Assembly (NCBI GenBank): GCA_937967755.1
Contig: CALBTA010000412.1
Location: 1-7,853, forward strand
From: an uncultured Planctomycetaceae bacterium
GTDB taxonomy: Bacteria > Planctomycetota > Planctomycetia > Pirellulales > Pirellulaceae
Direction of reading: 5' to 3'
Length of the DNA: 7,853 nt
Part shown: one piece after another, positions 1-6,793 of the stretch
How positions within the stretch are numbered: the first letter of the stretch is position 1
Layout of the letters: each line of letters opens with the position of its first letter
Translations under genes and position numbers: made by a program
Notes under the pieces: model-generated
What the model saw: only the letters and a program-made list of their open reading frames with translations
What the model was told of the DNA's origin: nothing
Databases searched by the model: none

Positions 1-275
1 TCGCCCGCGAGGTCGCGTCGGTCGCCGACCTGGAAATGCGGATGCAGGGCATCGTCCTGCTAGGCGGTTTCCTCAAGCTGACCCCTTATGCGAATCAATT
101 GAACATGTCCGACGAAGAAGTTTACGGCGGCGTTGAAAAGGCGCTGAGAAAATATTTCGGCAAGCGCGGCGAGCAGGTGGTACAAGACAACCTCACCTGT
201 GTGAAACGCGGCTTTGGAGAGATGCAAGAGATTCCCCGGGATGTGATGGTGGCGGAATCTAATGGACATGGTTGA
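1..275 (+). CDS. 2-oxoacid:ferredoxin oxidoreductase, alpha/gamma-type subunit, C-terminal fragment
   Basis: The reading frame is open from the left edge (first full codon at base 3) to a TGA at 273-275, so only the last 90 residues are visible. They carry a pattern typical of the end of domain III (gamma domain) of NifJ-type pyruvate:ferredoxin oxidoreductase: a hydrophobic GGFLKL segment, an acidic helix, then KYFGKRGEQVV and a following Asn (QDN), ending near an IPRD motif. The usual family pattern is 'YGKKGxxVVxxN'. The gamma domain takes part in subunit assembly around the catalytic centre; the enzyme oxidatively decarboxylates a 2-oxoacid to acyl-CoA and reduces ferredoxin or flavodoxin in the cytoplasm. 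The next gene supplies the remaining NifJ domains, so the two products should form one enzyme. That the missing upstream part holds alpha domains I and II is inference. The ATG at 36 is internal, not the true start. Confidence 0.85.
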   Translation, partial: AREVASVADLEMRMQGIVLLGGFLKLTPYANQLNMSDEEVYGGVEKALRKYFGKRGEQVVQDNLTCVKRGFGEMQEIPRDVMVAESNGHG

Positions 276-320
276 GAAACTCGAAATTCGATTTAACTCA
301 CAAGCTTAAATTCCAAGCAA

Positions 321-324
321 AAGG
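321..324 (+). promoter_or_regulatory. Ribosome binding site supporting the ATG at 332
   Basis: AAGG lies seven bases before the ATG at 332, inside a 56-base stretch (276-331) clearly richer in A and T than the genes on either side. This favours ATG 332 over the in-frame TTG at 272, which overlaps the stop of the previous gene and has no comparable site. Confidence 0.5.
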
Positions 325-331
325 TTACCCT

Positions 332-1981
332 ATGGCTACCGCCGATCTTCCTAACAGCGCTTCCATGAACGAAGCCAACGAGCATGATCCGCATAACAAC
401 AACAGTTACGGAACGCTCGTCGATACCCCGTATAAGTACGCCGAATTGCCGGTGATCAATGTTGATGACTTCAACGAACGGGTGATTCGCGGGTACGAAG
501 AAGGCTCCGCCGAAAAGGGCTTGCCGGCCGATGATTATGTCGCGCGTAGCCTGATTCCCGCGGGCACGGCCGTGTTGCGGGATTTCAGTTACGTAGCGCC
601 GGAAATCCCTGAGTACATTCCCGATAACTGCACCGGCTGCATGGACTGCGTGACCGAATGCCCCGATACGGCAATCTTGGGCAAGGTGCTGGGCGAGGCG
701 GAATGCACGGAGAAACTCGGCAAGCTGGACGAAAAAGACCGGGAAACATTCGAGTGGCAATGGGCGAAGACGCGGAAATACTACGATTCTTACGAGAAAA
801 AGCTCGGCGAGGGCGGCCGCTTCGCCATCATCATCGATCCCAGCAAGTGCAAAGGCTGTGCTGAATGCGTCACGGTTTGCGACGACTTGGCGCTGAAGAT
901 GATTCCGAAGTCCGATGAGAAGATGGAGGAAATCCAACGCAGCCACCGGTTGTTCAAGGAATTCGGGCCATCCGACGAGCGGTTCATCAACGACAATCTG
1001 TTGATCGACATGATGCTGAAGGAGCAGACGCACATCTATGTCGGCGGGGCCGGCAGTTGTGCCGGCTGCGGCGAGGGAACCGCCCTGCGGATGATGTGCA
1101 GCGCGACCGGCGCGAAGTACGGCGATCAGTGGGGCATCGTCGCGGCGACCGGTTGCAATACGGTTTACACCTCCACGTACCCATACAACCCGTACCTGGT
1201 GCCGTGGACGAATTCGCTGTTCGAGAACGCCCCTGCCGATGCGATGGGTGTCCGCGCCCGTTGGGATCAGATGGGTTGGGAAGACAAACCGCTGTGGGTG
1301 ATCGGCGGCGACGGGGCGATGTTCGACATCGGTTTCCAATCGCTCAGCCGGATGTTGGCCTCGGGCATGAACATCAAGGTCTTCGTGCTCGATACGCAGG
1401 TCTACTCCAACACAGGTGGTCAGGCGTCTACTAGTACTTACATCGGCCAGAACACCAAGATGAGCCAGCACGGCAAGCTTCTGGGCGGAAAGCAAGAACG
1501 GCGCAAGGAGATCGCTCAGATCGCCATGATGCACCCGCGGACATTCGTCGCCCAGACGACGTCGGCGCACACCAACCATTTTTATAAGGCGATTTTGGGC
1601 GCGCTCGAATTCGATGGCCCGGCAATCATCAACTGCTACACAACCTGCCAGCCGGAACACGGCGTCGCCGACAACATGGCGGCCGACCAGGCCCGCCTGG
1701 CCGTCGACACACGGGCCTTCCCGCTGCTGATTTATGATCCCCGCGCCGGCGACAGAATTCGCGACCGTCTGTCGTTGCAAGGCAACCCGGCTATGAAGGA
1801 CGACTGGTGGACCAATCCCAAGACGGGCGAACTGGTCGACTTCATCGACTTCGCCCGCAGCGAAGGCCGATTCGCCAAGCACTTCGACAAGGAGGGCAAC
1901 CCGTCGTTGACTCTGCAAGCCGGCAAGCAAGACCGGCTGGAAAATTGGCAAGTGCTGCAAGAGCTCGCCGGCCTGCGTTAG
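332..1981 (+). CDS. 2-oxoacid:ferredoxin oxidoreductase, fused delta-beta (ferredoxin plus ThDP) subunit, NifJ-type
   Basis: This 549-residue protein carries the second half of a NifJ/PFOR enzyme, which converts a 2-oxoacid (probably pyruvate) plus CoA to acyl-CoA, CO2 and reduced ferredoxin or flavodoxin. Residues about 38-95 look like the NifJ linker domain IV, with ELPV, a later PAGTA and a PEIPEYIP lead-in. Two 4Fe-4S binding sets follow: C100, C103, C106, C110 and C173, C176, C179, C183; the second lacks the usual proline after its last cysteine. The ThDP domain has C243 and C246 (SCAGCGEG), C275 (ATGC) and C439, the expected ligands of the proximal cluster, plus the cofactor motif GGDGAMFD at 324-331 and NTGGQ at 360-364. 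The LDTQVYSNTGGQ segment is closest in style to NifJ rather than to four-subunit archaeal enzymes. ATG 332 is preferred on its ribosome site; a TTG at 272 would add 20 residues. It probably shares a transcript with the preceding gene. Substrate specificity cannot be read from sequence alone. Confidence 0.92.
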   Translation: MATADLPNSASMNEANEHDPHNNNSYGTLVDTPYKYAELPVINVDDFNERVIRGYEEGSAEKGLPADDYVARSLIPAGTAVLRDFSYVAPEIPEYIPDNCTGCMDCVTECPDTAILGKVLGEAECTEKLGKLDEKDRETFEWQWAKTRKYYDSYEKKLGEGGRFAIIIDPSKCKGCAECVTVCDDLALKMIPKSDEKMEEIQRSHRLFKEFGPSDERFINDNLLIDMMLKEQTHIYVGGAGSCAGCGEGTALRMMCSATGAKYGDQWGIVAATGCNTVYTSTYPYNPYLVPWTNSLFENAPADAMGVRARWDQMGWEDKPLWVIGGDGAMFDIGFQSLSRMLASGMNIKVFVLDTQVYSNTGGQASTSTYIGQNTKMSQHGKLLGGKQERRKEIAQIAMMHPRTFVAQTTSAHTNHFYKAILGALEFDGPAIINCYTTCQPEHGVADNMAADQARLAVDTRAFPLLIYDPRAGDRIRDRLSLQGNPAMKDDWWTNPKTGELVDFIDFARSEGRFAKHFDKEGNPSLTLQAGKQDRLENWQVLQELAGLR

Positions 1982-1988
1982 CAGAGTA

Positions 1989-2009
1989 GGTTGGGTTTGT
2001 AACCCGACC
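1989..2009 (+). repeat. Hairpin after the oxidoreductase gene
   Basis: A nine-base-pair stem (GGTTGGGTT against AACCCGACC, one G-T wobble) closes on a TGT loop, starting seven bases after the stop codon at 1979-1981. No T-run follows, so it is not a classical intrinsic terminator. It may act as an attenuator, an mRNA 3'-end stabiliser or a copy of a dispersed intergenic repeat. Which of these applies cannot be decided from one copy. Confidence 0.55.
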
Positions 2010-2049
2010 AAGTGCAACTGATTAGTTTGGGGGGGATACAAACCCGTCC
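1989..2049. repeat. Imperfect inverted repeat spanning the intergenic region before deoC
   Basis: The arm at 1989-2001 (GGTTGGGTTTGTA) returns inverted at 2037-2049 (TACAAACCCGTCC), with 11 of 13 positions matching. The second arm follows a run of seven G at 2029-2035, which could pair instead with the C-rich sequence at 2043-2050. The 103-base gap (1982-2084) therefore holds mutually exclusive pairings. The rest of the gap shows nothing I recognise apart from the ribosome site of deoC. Confidence 0.45.
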
Positions 2050-2073
2050 CTCTTCTTCGTTCGATTCGATGAC

Positions 2074-2077
2074 GGAG
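2074..2077 (+). promoter_or_regulatory. Ribosome binding site of deoC
   Basis: GGAG stands seven bases before the ATG at 2085. It selects this ATG over the out-of-frame ATG at 2080. Confidence 0.6.
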
Positions 2078-2084
2078 CAATGCC

Positions 2085-2771
2085 ATGGCCATCACCTACA
2101 CCGACATCGCCAAGATGATCGACCATTCGTTGTTGCAACAGCAGCTAACGGATGAGCAGCTCAAGGCCGGTTGCCAGCTCGCGCTCGACTACGACGTGGC
2201 CAGCGTTTGCATCAAACCCTATTACCTGAAGCGGTGTGCCGAACTGCTTGCCGGCAGCACGGTCAAGGCGAGCACGACCATCGGCTTCCCGCACGGCGGC
2301 CACTTGACGAAGATCAAAGTCGCCGAAGCCGAAGCGGCACTGGACGACGGCGGGCAAGAACTCGACATGGTCGTCAACATCGGCAAGGTGAAGTCCGGGG
2401 ACTGGGACTTCGTGGCGGCGGATATTAAGGCGGTCAACGACGCAACGGTCGCCGACGGGCAACTGCTGAAAGTCATCTTCGAGAACTGCTTCCTCAGCGA
2501 CGAAGAGAAGATCAAGCTCTGCGAAATCTGCGGCGAGTTGAACGTCGCGTTCGTAAAGACTTCGACCGGTTACGGCGAAGACGGGGCGACGATTGAAGAT
2601 CTGACGCTGATGCGCAAACACTCGCCCGACCACGTGCAAGTAAAGGCCGCCGGCGGCGTCCGTGATTTCGACAAGATTCTTCAGGTCCGCGAAATCGGCG
2701 TCGCGCGCGTCGGGGCCAGCCGGACGAAAGACATGCTTGACGAATGCCGGCAGCGCCTGTCGGACTCTTAA
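2085..2771 (+). CDS. deoC: Deoxyribose-phosphate aldolase
   Basis: DeoC reversibly cleaves 2-deoxy-D-ribose 5-phosphate into glyceraldehyde 3-phosphate and acetaldehyde in the cytoplasm, the last step of deoxynucleoside salvage. The 228-residue length is normal for the short bacterial form. Family marks seen in order are IDHS at 12-15 (usual IDHT), ELDMVVNIG at 92-100 with the catalytic Asp94, the Schiff-base lysine K158 in FVKTSTGYG, the second active-site lysine K187 in VKAAGGVR, and the phosphate-binding region around VGAS at 209-212. All key residues are present, so the enzyme should be active. It lies 103 bases after the oxidoreductase gene and 21 bases before the glycosylase gene on the same strand, so it is probably cotranscribed at least with the latter. 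No other deo genes are in view. Confidence 0.97.
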   Translation: MAITYTDIAKMIDHSLLQQQLTDEQLKAGCQLALDYDVASVCIKPYYLKRCAELLAGSTVKASTTIGFPHGGHLTKIKVAEAEAALDDGGQELDMVVNIGKVKSGDWDFVAADIKAVNDATVADGQLLKVIFENCFLSDEEKIKLCEICGELNVAFVKTSTGYGEDGATIEDLTLMRKHSPDHVQVKAAGGVRDFDKILQVREIGVARVGASRTKDMLDECRQRLSDS

Positions 2772-2792
2772 TCTTGCCATCGCCAACATTCG

Positions 2793-3662
2793 ATGCCTGA
2801 AGGCGACACCATCTTTCGTGCCGCGGCGAAGTTGCGGGAGAACATTCTCGGTTCGACGATTCAATCGGCCGACACGCGGGCCCTCGACTTCGATGCCGAA
2901 AAGCTTCACAGCAAGCAGGTCACTCGAATCGATGCCCGCGGAAAGCACCTGTTGATCTACGCCGACGACGAAAACGGCACTGATGGTTGGATCGTGCATT
3001 CGCACATGGGCATGAAAGGGTCGTGGCACTGCTACTCCAACGGGCAACCGTGGCGGAAACCGGCTGAGCGGGCGGAACTGACCCTACAGTTCGACCATGG
3101 CCATGCCGTTTGCTTTTCGCCCAAACTGTTGGAACTGTTGACCCCGGCCCAGTTGAAGGTTCACCGCTGGTTCGCGCGCCTCGGCCCCGACTTGCTTTCG
3201 CCTGATTTCGACGCGGGCGAGGTGTTAGTAAGGTTTCGCCGCCGCAATAGCTCGCCTATCGGCGAAGCGATTATGAATCAGACGATCGTCGCGGGCATTG
3301 GGAACGTCTACAAATCGGAACTGCTGTTTCTCGATGGTATTCACCCTCTGTCAAGAGTCGCATCGTTCAGCGATGAGCAACTGCTGGGGATCATGCGGCG
3401 GGCCCGCCGACTGTTGGCGAAGAACGTTGGCCCCGGCCGGCGGCGGACGCGGTTTCGCGGCGACCGCTACAACCACTGGGCTTACGGCCGGGCGGGCGAA
3501 CCCTGCCTGAAGTGCGGCGGAGAGATCCACCTCACCCGGCAAGACGACCTGGGACGAACCACTTACTTCTGCCCAACGTGCCAGCCGTTGCGGGAAGAAC
3601 GCGAGCGATCACACGGGGCAGTGGGCCAAGTCGTCGATCCAAGCCTCGACGACGGAAGTTAA
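2793..3662 (+). CDS. Fpg/Nei-family DNA glycosylase/AP lyase (endonuclease VIII-like, Nei2 type)
   Basis: This base-excision repair enzyme removes oxidised bases and nicks the abasic site through a covalent intermediate on its N-terminal proline. The protein (289 residues) starts MPEGDT, giving Pro2 and Glu3 after methionine removal; the start is that of Nei-like proteins, not the MPELPE of MutM. The conserved beta-turn lysine is K51 in ARGKHLLI, and HSHMGMKGSW at 69-78 is typical. A helix-two-turn-helix module spans about 154-187, including MNQTIVAGIGNVYKSE. A zinc finger uses C238, C241, C260 and C263 with the DNA-contacting R255. The chain runs 26 residues past the last cysteine, where many relatives end; the last 17 are encoded opposite the end of holB. 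No Shine-Dalgarno site is visible before the ATG. Whether it prefers oxidised pyrimidines or purines cannot be told from sequence. It is probably cotranscribed with deoC. Confidence 0.93.
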   Translation: MPEGDTIFRAAAKLRENILGSTIQSADTRALDFDAEKLHSKQVTRIDARGKHLLIYADDENGTDGWIVHSHMGMKGSWHCYSNGQPWRKPAERAELTLQFDHGHAVCFSPKLLELLTPAQLKVHRWFARLGPDLLSPDFDAGEVLVRFRRRNSSPIGEAIMNQTIVAGIGNVYKSELLFLDGIHPLSRVASFSDEQLLGIMRRARRLLAKNVGPGRRRTRFRGDRYNHWAYGRAGEPCLKCGGEIHLTRQDDLGRTTYFCPTCQPLREERERSHGAVGQVVDPSLDDGS

Positions 3663-4601
3663 GTTCGCGTTGGCATCGACGTAATTGATGACCGCCAGGC
3701 ATCGCTCGGCGCGGATCGCGTCCTGCTCCGCGGCGACTGCATCCGCCGCATGCTCGCGCATTGCTTGCGCAAAGTACTCAGCCGCCCAATTAGCGACTTG
3801 TCGCAGCCGCGCCCGGCGCGGCGGGGCATCTTTGCCGGCCGCGTCCACGAATTGCACGATTTCCTTCGCCAACGCGACCGAATTGTCCGCCCCGCTGGCC
3901 AGATCATCAACCAGCCGCGCCCGAAATTCCCGCAACTGGGGGTCGGACAATCGCAAAGCATCCTGCACGCTGCCGCCGCTTACCTCCGCCAGCATCCGCG
4001 CTTCCCCTTCCGATTCGGCCAACTGGTGGTTGATGAGGAGTTGCGCGACCGATTCGCGGCGGAGCGGCTGAAAGCGAATGATTTGGCAGCGCGAGCGAAT
4101 GGTCGGAAGTTGCCGTTGCAGCGAACTTCCGATCAGAATGATCACCGAGCGCGGCGGCGGTTCTTCCAGCGTCTTCAGCAGGCAGTTCGCCCCTTCGACA
4201 TTCAGGTAATCGGCATCGTCGATGATTGCGATCTTCCGGTCGCCGCGCATCGGCTTCAGCGCGATGCGGTGGCACAGCCCTTCACGGTTGCGGTGCTCCT
4301 TATCGCCGATGAAGACTTCCAGCGGAATGTACGCCTTATCACCCGGCTTGGAAACCAATTCCAAATCGGGGTGCGTTCCAGCCCGTACTTGTTGGCAGGA
4401 CGAACACTCGCCGCACGCTTCCAACTCGCTTTCGCTACTCGCCTCGCACAACAAGGCTTGGGCGAGAGTGATGGCGAACGTCCGTTTACCGATTCCCTCC
4501 GGGCCGACGAACAAGAACGTGCTGGCCAACCGCCCGCGAGCTACCGCCCGGCGGAAGCCTTCAAGTACGTCTTGATGTTCGAGTATCTCAGACCAAACCA
4601 T
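3609..4601 (-). CDS. holB: DNA polymerase III subunit delta' (clamp-loader ATPase)
   Basis: HolB is the delta' subunit of the DnaX clamp-loader complex, which opens the beta clamp and places it on primed DNA. The 330-residue protein has an AAA+ fold: P-loop GPEGIGKRT at 33-41, a zinc-binding set C52, C63, C66 and C69 inside the first domain, a Walker-B-like IIDDAD at 126-131, LLKTLEEPPP at 141-150, sensor-1 IILIGSS, and the SRC arginine-finger motif at 170-172 in TIRSRCQIIRF. Length equals the usual bacterial delta'. The P-loop looks intact, unlike the degenerate one of E. coli delta'. The section around 91-117 is longer than the usual 'I-x-ID-xIR' stretch. DnaX (tau/gamma) is a related alternative, but the short C-terminus and the pairing with tmk favour HolB. 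The start overlaps the end of tmk by 14 bases, which suggests translational coupling; the end overlaps the glycosylase gene. Confidence 0.92.
   Translation of the reverse strand: MVWSEILEHQDVLEGFRRAVARGRLASTFLFVGPEGIGKRTFAITLAQALLCEASSESELEACGECSSCQQVRAGTHPDLELVSKPGDKAYIPLEVFIGDKEHRNREGLCHRIALKPMRGDRKIAIIDDADYLNVEGANCLLKTLEEPPPRSVIILIGSSLQRQLPTIRSRCQIIRFQPLRRESVAQLLINHQLAESEGEARMLAEVSGGSVQDALRLSDPQLREFRARLVDDLASGADNSVALAKEIVQFVDAAGKDAPPRRARLRQVANWAAEYFAQAMREHAADAVAAEQDAIRAERCLAVINYVDANANLTSVVEAWIDDLAHCPV
3630..3653. repeat. Perfect 8-bp inverted repeat in the convergent overlap
   Basis: GTCGTCGA at 3630-3637 and TCGACGAC at 3646-3653 are exact inverted copies around an eight-base loop. The element sits inside the 54-base overlap between the glycosylase and holB ends. 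Neither side has a T-run, so a classical terminator is not supported. It could fold in transcripts from both strands, but the Val-Val-Asp and Asp-Asp codons could also create it by chance. Confidence 0.4.
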
Positions 4602-5208
4602 CGCGCTGTACCAGTTTTCCTACCGCCGACTGAATTCGTTGTTGAACTTCTTCAATGCCGCCGGCGGCGTCGATCACCGAAATCGCCGCCGGGTGTTTGG
4701 CCGCTTCGGCCAGGAAGCCGTCGCGCACTTTCGTCATGAAGGAAACGCCGCGTTGCTCCATGCGGTCCGCTTCGCCCGGCAGCCTAGCCAGGGCGTCTTC
4801 CGGCGGCATGTCTAACAGCAGTGTCAAATCTGGTTGCAACCCGCCCGTGGCGACTCGGCCAACCGTCCACAGTTCGTCGACGTCCAACCCGCCGCCGTAA
4901 CCTTGGTAAACCACGTTCGCCAGCAGGAACCGGTCACAAACCACCGTCTGGCCCGCTTCGAGAGCCGGGCGGATGACTTCCTCCACCAATTGCGCTCGAG
5001 CCGCCATGTACAGCAACATCTCACTGCACATGCCCAGCGGCGTATCGTGGTGGCCAAGCAAAACCGCGCGCACTTCTTCGCCCAATTTCGTGCTGCCCGG
5101 GTCACGGCAAGTGACCACATCGCGCCCCTTCGAGCGCAGGCAATCGGCCAACAATTCCACCTGAATGGACTTGCCGACCCCATCGATGCCGTCGAGCGAA
5201 AGAAACAT
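4588..5208 (-). CDS. tmk: Thymidylate kinase
   Basis: Tmk phosphorylates dTMP to dTDP with ATP, an essential step towards dTTP for replication. The 206 residues match the family length. Visible marks are the P-loop GIDGVGKS at 7-14, RDPGSTKLGEEVR at 35-47 (the usual EPGGT motif, here with E to D and G to S changes), the CDRF motif at 91-94 (conserved DR), the hydrophobic LTLLLDMPP strand near 128-136, and a LID-like stretch around 142-164 with DRME followed by F..KVRDGF. The ATG at 5208 gives the P-loop at the expected distance from the N-terminus; no good Shine-Dalgarno site precedes it. A 51-base gap, in which I see nothing distinctive, separates it from rpoN upstream, and its stop lies 14 bases inside holB. 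The tmk-holB pair is common in bacteria and fits a joint role in replication. Confidence 0.95.
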   Translation of the reverse strand: MFLSLDGIDGVGKSIQVELLADCLRSKGRDVVTCRDPGSTKLGEEVRAVLLGHHDTPLGMCSEMLLYMAARAQLVEEVIRPALEAGQTVVCDRFLLANVVYQGYGGGLDVDELWTVGRVATGGLQPDLTLLLDMPPEDALARLPGEADRMEQRGVSFMTKVRDGFLAEAAKHPAAISVIDAAGGIEEVQQRIQSAVGKLVQRDGLV

Positions 5209-5259
5209 TCCGCCATTGTCGCGTCAAGGCGGCGGTTTGTCACGGTGGGGGTGCGGCGG

Positions 5260-6771
5260 CTATTTCTTGGCCGCTTCGCCGTTCTTAGAAGCTTCAATCA
5301 GCGCCCAATCGCGGCGTTGGCGGGAGCTGGGGATGTCCATCTTCTTGCGGTACTTGGTGACCGTTCGCCGGGCGACGGTCAGGCCTTCCTCAGCCAGGCG
5401 CACGACCAGGTCTTCGTCGCTGTAGGGCTTTGTCTTATCTTCGTTGTCGACGATCTCTTGCAACTTCACCCGAATGGCGTCCCAGGCGACTTCTTCGCCA
5501 TCGGCGCTGGTCGTGCCTCCGACGAAGAAACCCCGCAACGGAAAAATTCCGCGCGGCGTTTGAATCCATTTGTCGTCGACCGCCCGGCTGACCGTAGTGA
5601 CGTGAACCTTCACTTCGTCCGCCACCTTCTGCATTTTCAGCGGCTCGATATGTTCGGGGCCTTCGTCCAGAAACTTGCGCTGGTGGCGAACGATTGATTC
5701 GGCGACATTCGTCAGCGTCGATCGCCGCTGGTTGATGGCATCGATCAGCCACTGGGCCGCGTTGATTTTTCGCTTGATGAACTCCCGCTCCTCCGGCGTG
5801 CAGTCCTTACTTTGCAGGCGCTGGCGGTAGTACCGGCTAATGCGCAACTGCGGTACGTTGCCGTCTTCCATGAAAACGTGATAGCTGCCGTCGTCGCGCT
5901 GCTCGACAAACACATCCGGCGTTACGGTCGGAACCATCGACTGCGTGAACGCGGCACCCGGCTTGGGGTTCAGGTGGCGGAGTTCTTCCCACGCCTCGTC
6001 GATTTGCTCGAACGTATACCCGGTAATCTTCTGCACCTGCGGCAGCCGGTTCTCACCCATGTCTTGCAAATGATCCGAAATCAGCCGCCGCAGCCTTTCG
6101 TAATGCGGCATGTCTTCGCGAAGTTGCAGCAGAAGGCATTCCCGCAAGTCGCGTGCCCCCACCCCGATTGGCTCCAGCGATTGCACCACCCGCAAGGCTT
6201 CGGCGGCTTTGGTCTGCACCTCATCACTGGCGTTGGGGGGAAGTAAATCACCCAGTGCGTTAGGCAGGTATCCGTTGAAATCAACGGCGGTGACTATCCG
6301 CATCGCCAGCCGGCGGATGTCGGGCTCCAAATCCAGTTCGCAAAGCTGCCGCTCCAAGAATTGCTGCAGCGACACGTGGCGGTCGGCGACGTTGGCCATC
6401 GCATCCAATTTGCGATCGCCCGCCTCTTGCAAACCCGCTTGTGAGCGCGAGGGGCGTTCGTCGAAGTAGTCGGGTACGTCGCGGTCGAGATCATCCAAGC
6501 GTTCAAAGTCATCCTTGCTCGACTTGTCATCGACGACCATTTCTTTCTCTTCGGCCGTCGGTGCATCCGGATCGTCACGTTCGTTGCTTTCATCGGGAAG
6601 CGTGTTCTCGCGGTCGTTGATTTCCAGCAGTGGATTTTCGTTCATCTCCTGGTCGATGCGTTCTTCCAAAGCCTGCAGCGGCAACTGCAAGATTTCCATC
6701 GACTGAATCATGCGCGGTGCCAGAATTTGCTTCTGCACCTGCCGTTGCTCAAGGCCGATTGAAAGTCGCAT
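5260..6771 (-). CDS. rpoN: RNA polymerase sigma-54 factor
   Basis: Sigma-54 directs RNA polymerase to -24/-12 promoters and needs AAA+ enhancer-binding activators to open DNA. With the start at 6771 the protein has 503 residues. Region I is clear (QKQILAPRMIQSMEILQLP and QEMNENPLLE, about 13-50), followed by a strongly acidic region II at roughly 53-105, the core-binding domain (about 120-310), a helix-turn-helix region at about 380-416 (MQKVADEVKVHVTTVSRAV), and the RpoN box ARRTVTKYRK at 467-476 followed by PSSRQRR. All parts of a working sigma-54 are present. An in-frame ATG at 6852 would add 27 residues with no family likeness and overlap recR by 59 bases, so 6771 is preferred; it leaves a 22-base gap after recR. 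The usual proteobacterial neighbours (lptB, hpf, ptsN) are absent from this window. No activator gene is in view. Confidence 0.97.
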   Translation of the reverse strand: MRLSIGLEQRQVQKQILAPRMIQSMEILQLPLQALEERIDQEMNENPLLEINDRENTLPDESNERDDPDAPTAEEKEMVVDDKSSKDDFERLDDLDRDVPDYFDERPSRSQAGLQEAGDRKLDAMANVADRHVSLQQFLERQLCELDLEPDIRRLAMRIVTAVDFNGYLPNALGDLLPPNASDEVQTKAAEALRVVQSLEPIGVGARDLRECLLLQLREDMPHYERLRRLISDHLQDMGENRLPQVQKITGYTFEQIDEAWEELRHLNPKPGAAFTQSMVPTVTPDVFVEQRDDGSYHVFMEDGNVPQLRISRYYRQRLQSKDCTPEEREFIKRKINAAQWLIDAINQRRSTLTNVAESIVRHQRKFLDEGPEHIEPLKMQKVADEVKVHVTTVSRAVDDKWIQTPRGIFPLRGFFVGGTTSADGEEVAWDAIRVKLQEIVDNEDKTKPYSDEDLVVRLAEEGLTVARRTVTKYRKKMDIPSSRQRRDWALIEASKNGEAAKK

Positions 6772-6793
6772 AGCTAGTCCAGTCTTATCAGTA

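Noticed and set aside
281..291. Short palindrome TCGAAATTCGA between the two oxidoreductase genes
   Set aside because: Five-base arms in an AT-rich gap are expected by chance, and no regulator or promoter elements accompany it.
272..331. Alternative TTG start overlapping the previous stop codon
   Set aside because: A TTGA overlap could couple translation, but the added 20 residues have no family likeness and the ATG at 332 has a better-placed ribosome site.
276..331. Possible frameshift joining both oxidoreductase parts into one NifJ gene
   Set aside because: A stop at 260-262 in the second frame, the AT-rich gap and the separate ribosome site fit two genes better than one broken gene.
1982..2084. 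Sigma-54 (-24/-12) promoter before deoC, looked for because rpoN is nearby
   Set aside because: I found no convincing TGGC and TTGC pair with the required spacing.
293..2095. 600-codon open frame on the minus strand
   Set aside because: It lies antisense to the oxidoreductase gene, whose Fe-S and ThDP motifs are unmistakable. Its translation shows no recognisable domain and has the Arg/His/Val-rich make-up of an antisense frame in GC-rich DNA.
2145..3047. 300-codon open frame on the minus strand across deoC and the glycosylase start
   Set aside because: It is antisense to two well-supported genes and has no domain or codon pattern of its own.
3750..4739. 329-codon open frame on the plus strand opposite holB and tmk
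   Set aside because: It mirrors the HolB and Tmk coding frames; the product is Arg/Gln/Ala-rich without motifs.
4834..5697. 287-codon open frame on the plus strand opposite tmk and rpoN
   Set aside because: It spans the gap between two real minus-strand genes and resembles no protein; it is an antisense shadow.
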